DNA of 6,315 nucleotides from Actinomycetota bacterium (lineage in GTDB: Bacteria; Actinomycetota; Acidimicrobiia; Spongiisociales; UBA11373): NCBI GenBank assembly GCA_030688105.1, contig JAUYIV010000085.1:1-6315 (forward strand). Direction: 5' to 3'. This document shows positions 6,073-6,315 of this stretch, piece after piece. The first letter of the stretch is position 1, and each line of letters begins with the position of its first letter. Under the pieces are notes generated by a model. It saw only the letters and a list, made by a program, of their open reading frames with translations, did no database searches and was not told the DNA's origin. A program made the translations under genes and the position numbers.

Positions 6073-6136
6073 GCCCCCTCCGACTGCCGGGCTCCGCCCG
6101 GCAGCCGTCCTCCCCCGCCTTCGGCGGGGGAGGACG
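6073..6136 (-). repeat. Bipartite hairpin unit B, inverted relative to unit A
   Basis: Read on the minus strand it starts CGTCCTCCCCCGCC, forming a perfect 14-bp hairpin (6123-6136 with 6106-6119) around loop GAA. A perfect 9-bp hairpin follows (6096-6104 with 6084-6092) around loop GGA, then GGAGGGGG (6074-6081). Order and ends match unit A, but the second stem has a different sequence with pairing kept, and the two loop triplets are exchanged between first and second hairpin. Confidence 0.6.
6106..6136 (-). terminator. Possible terminator hairpin downstream of the MFS gene
   Basis: Perfect 14-bp GC stem with a 3-nt loop, starting 13 nt after the MFS stop codon in the direction of transcription. 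There is no following U-tract, so it is not a classical intrinsic terminator, though U-poor terminators are reported in Actinobacteria. It also forms the first hairpin of repeat unit B, so its main role may be different. Confidence 0.4.
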
Positions 6137-6149
6137 CGTGAGTGGACCC

Positions 6150-6315
6150 CTACTCCGGCACCAGCTCCGCAATGCTCCACTCCCGCGGCCGGTCGGTCAC
6201 GCCCTGGAGCACGACCCTTCCCGCCACCAGGAAGACGACCAGGGCGCCCAGGGCGACCTCCCGGGGCAGCCCGGCCACCGTCACGATCAGCCCCCAGGTC
6301 AGGGGGCCGAGAAGG
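6150..6315 (-). CDS. Probable MFS transporter (UMF1/ATG22-like), C-terminal 54 residues (cut by window edge)
   Basis: Only the end of this gene is in the window: 54 codons and the TAG at 6150-6152, open through the right edge. The fragment begins L-L-G-P-L-T-W-G-L-I-V-T and continues into a last hydrophobic helix (fragment residues about 19-39), then a short charged tail ending in E-L-V-P-E. The G-P-L-x-W-G segment followed by a final helix is typical of the last helices of MFS permeases, and most like the UMF1/ATG22-like group, where a comparable S-x-L-G-P-L-x-F-G precedes the end. Substrate cannot be inferred. It is on the same strand as rocA but separated by 201 bp holding the palindromic block, so co-transcription is doubtful. 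I read this frame from the raw sequence. Confidence 0.65.
   Translation of the reverse strand, partial: LLGPLTWGLIVTVAGLPREVALGALVVFLVAGRVVLQGVTDRPREWSIAELVPE

Larger units (their letters stand above)
5962..6136. repeat. 175-bp block of nested palindromes with imperfect terminal inverted repeats (MITE-like or dispersed intergenic repeat)
   Basis: The block fills most of the 201-bp gap between rocA and the MFS gene. Its ends are 13-bp inverted repeats, CGTCTCCCCCCGC at the left and CGTCCTCCCCCGC read inward on the other strand at the right, 11 of 13 identical. Inside are four hairpins with 3-nt loops, grouped as two bipartite units (5962-6020 and 6073-6136) in opposite orientation. They flank a centre in which GACCCT (6025-6030) can pair with AGGGTC (6063-6068), and GCGT (6031-6034) with ACGC (6053-6056). 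No convincing coding potential is seen. No flanking target-site duplication is apparent. It may be a non-autonomous mobile or dispersed repeat, or a structured regulatory or terminator region; copy number in the genome would tell. Confidence 0.55.

Noticed and set aside
5962..6136. CRISPR array or tRNA as an explanation of the repeated hairpins
   Set aside because: Units are inverted, not direct, with no regular spacers, and there is no cloverleaf with conserved tRNA bases.
5800..6180. Minus-strand frames of 126 and 113 aa across the palindromic block
   Set aside because: Their Arg/Pro/Gly-rich translations come from inverted repeats and overlap rocA out of frame; no family resemblance.

Overview
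The window is GC-rich, densely coded DNA with actinobacterial character. Signs of this are short TANNNT-type -10 elements sitting 6-10 nt ahead of start codons (leaderless or near-leaderless transcripts), a DesA-type soluble acyl-ACP desaturase, and a RocA-type pyrroline-5-carboxylate dehydrogenase. An uncultivated Acidimicrobiia-like actinobacterium is my best guess, but no rRNA or marker gene here proves it.

Layout, left to right. The 5' part of moaA (minus strand) runs off the left edge. Upstream of it on the same strand lies a DUF2079 polytopic membrane protein, a probable GT-C-type glycosyltransferase relative. A 134-bp divergent intergenic region separates that gene from a plus-strand hemolysin III/PAQR-type seven-helix membrane protein. 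This converges, with only 33 bp between stops, on a minus-strand diiron acyl-ACP desaturase. A 244-bp divergent region with an 11-bp tandem repeat leads to a plus-strand four-helix membrane protein of unknown function, which is built from two copies of one helical hairpin. That gene converges, across a short 3 x 7 bp repeat, on a minus-strand L-glutamate gamma-semialdehyde dehydrogenase gene (rocA/pruA). Upstream of rocA is a 175-bp block of nested palindromes with imperfect terminal inverted repeats. Last comes the C-terminal end of a probable MFS transporter (minus strand), cut by the right edge.

The genes do not form one operon: orientations alternate and nearly every gene has its own start signals. 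The loose theme is the cell envelope: a DUF2079 transferase-like protein, a PAQR protein, a fatty-acid desaturase, the duplicated-hairpin protein and a transporter. molybdenum-cofactor synthesis (moaA) and proline/arginine catabolism (rocA) are the two soluble metabolic functions. I see no CRISPR array, phage, toxin-antitoxin or defence system, and no tRNA or rRNA. The parts that ordinary annotation would not explain are the internally duplicated membrane protein and the palindromic block in front of rocA.
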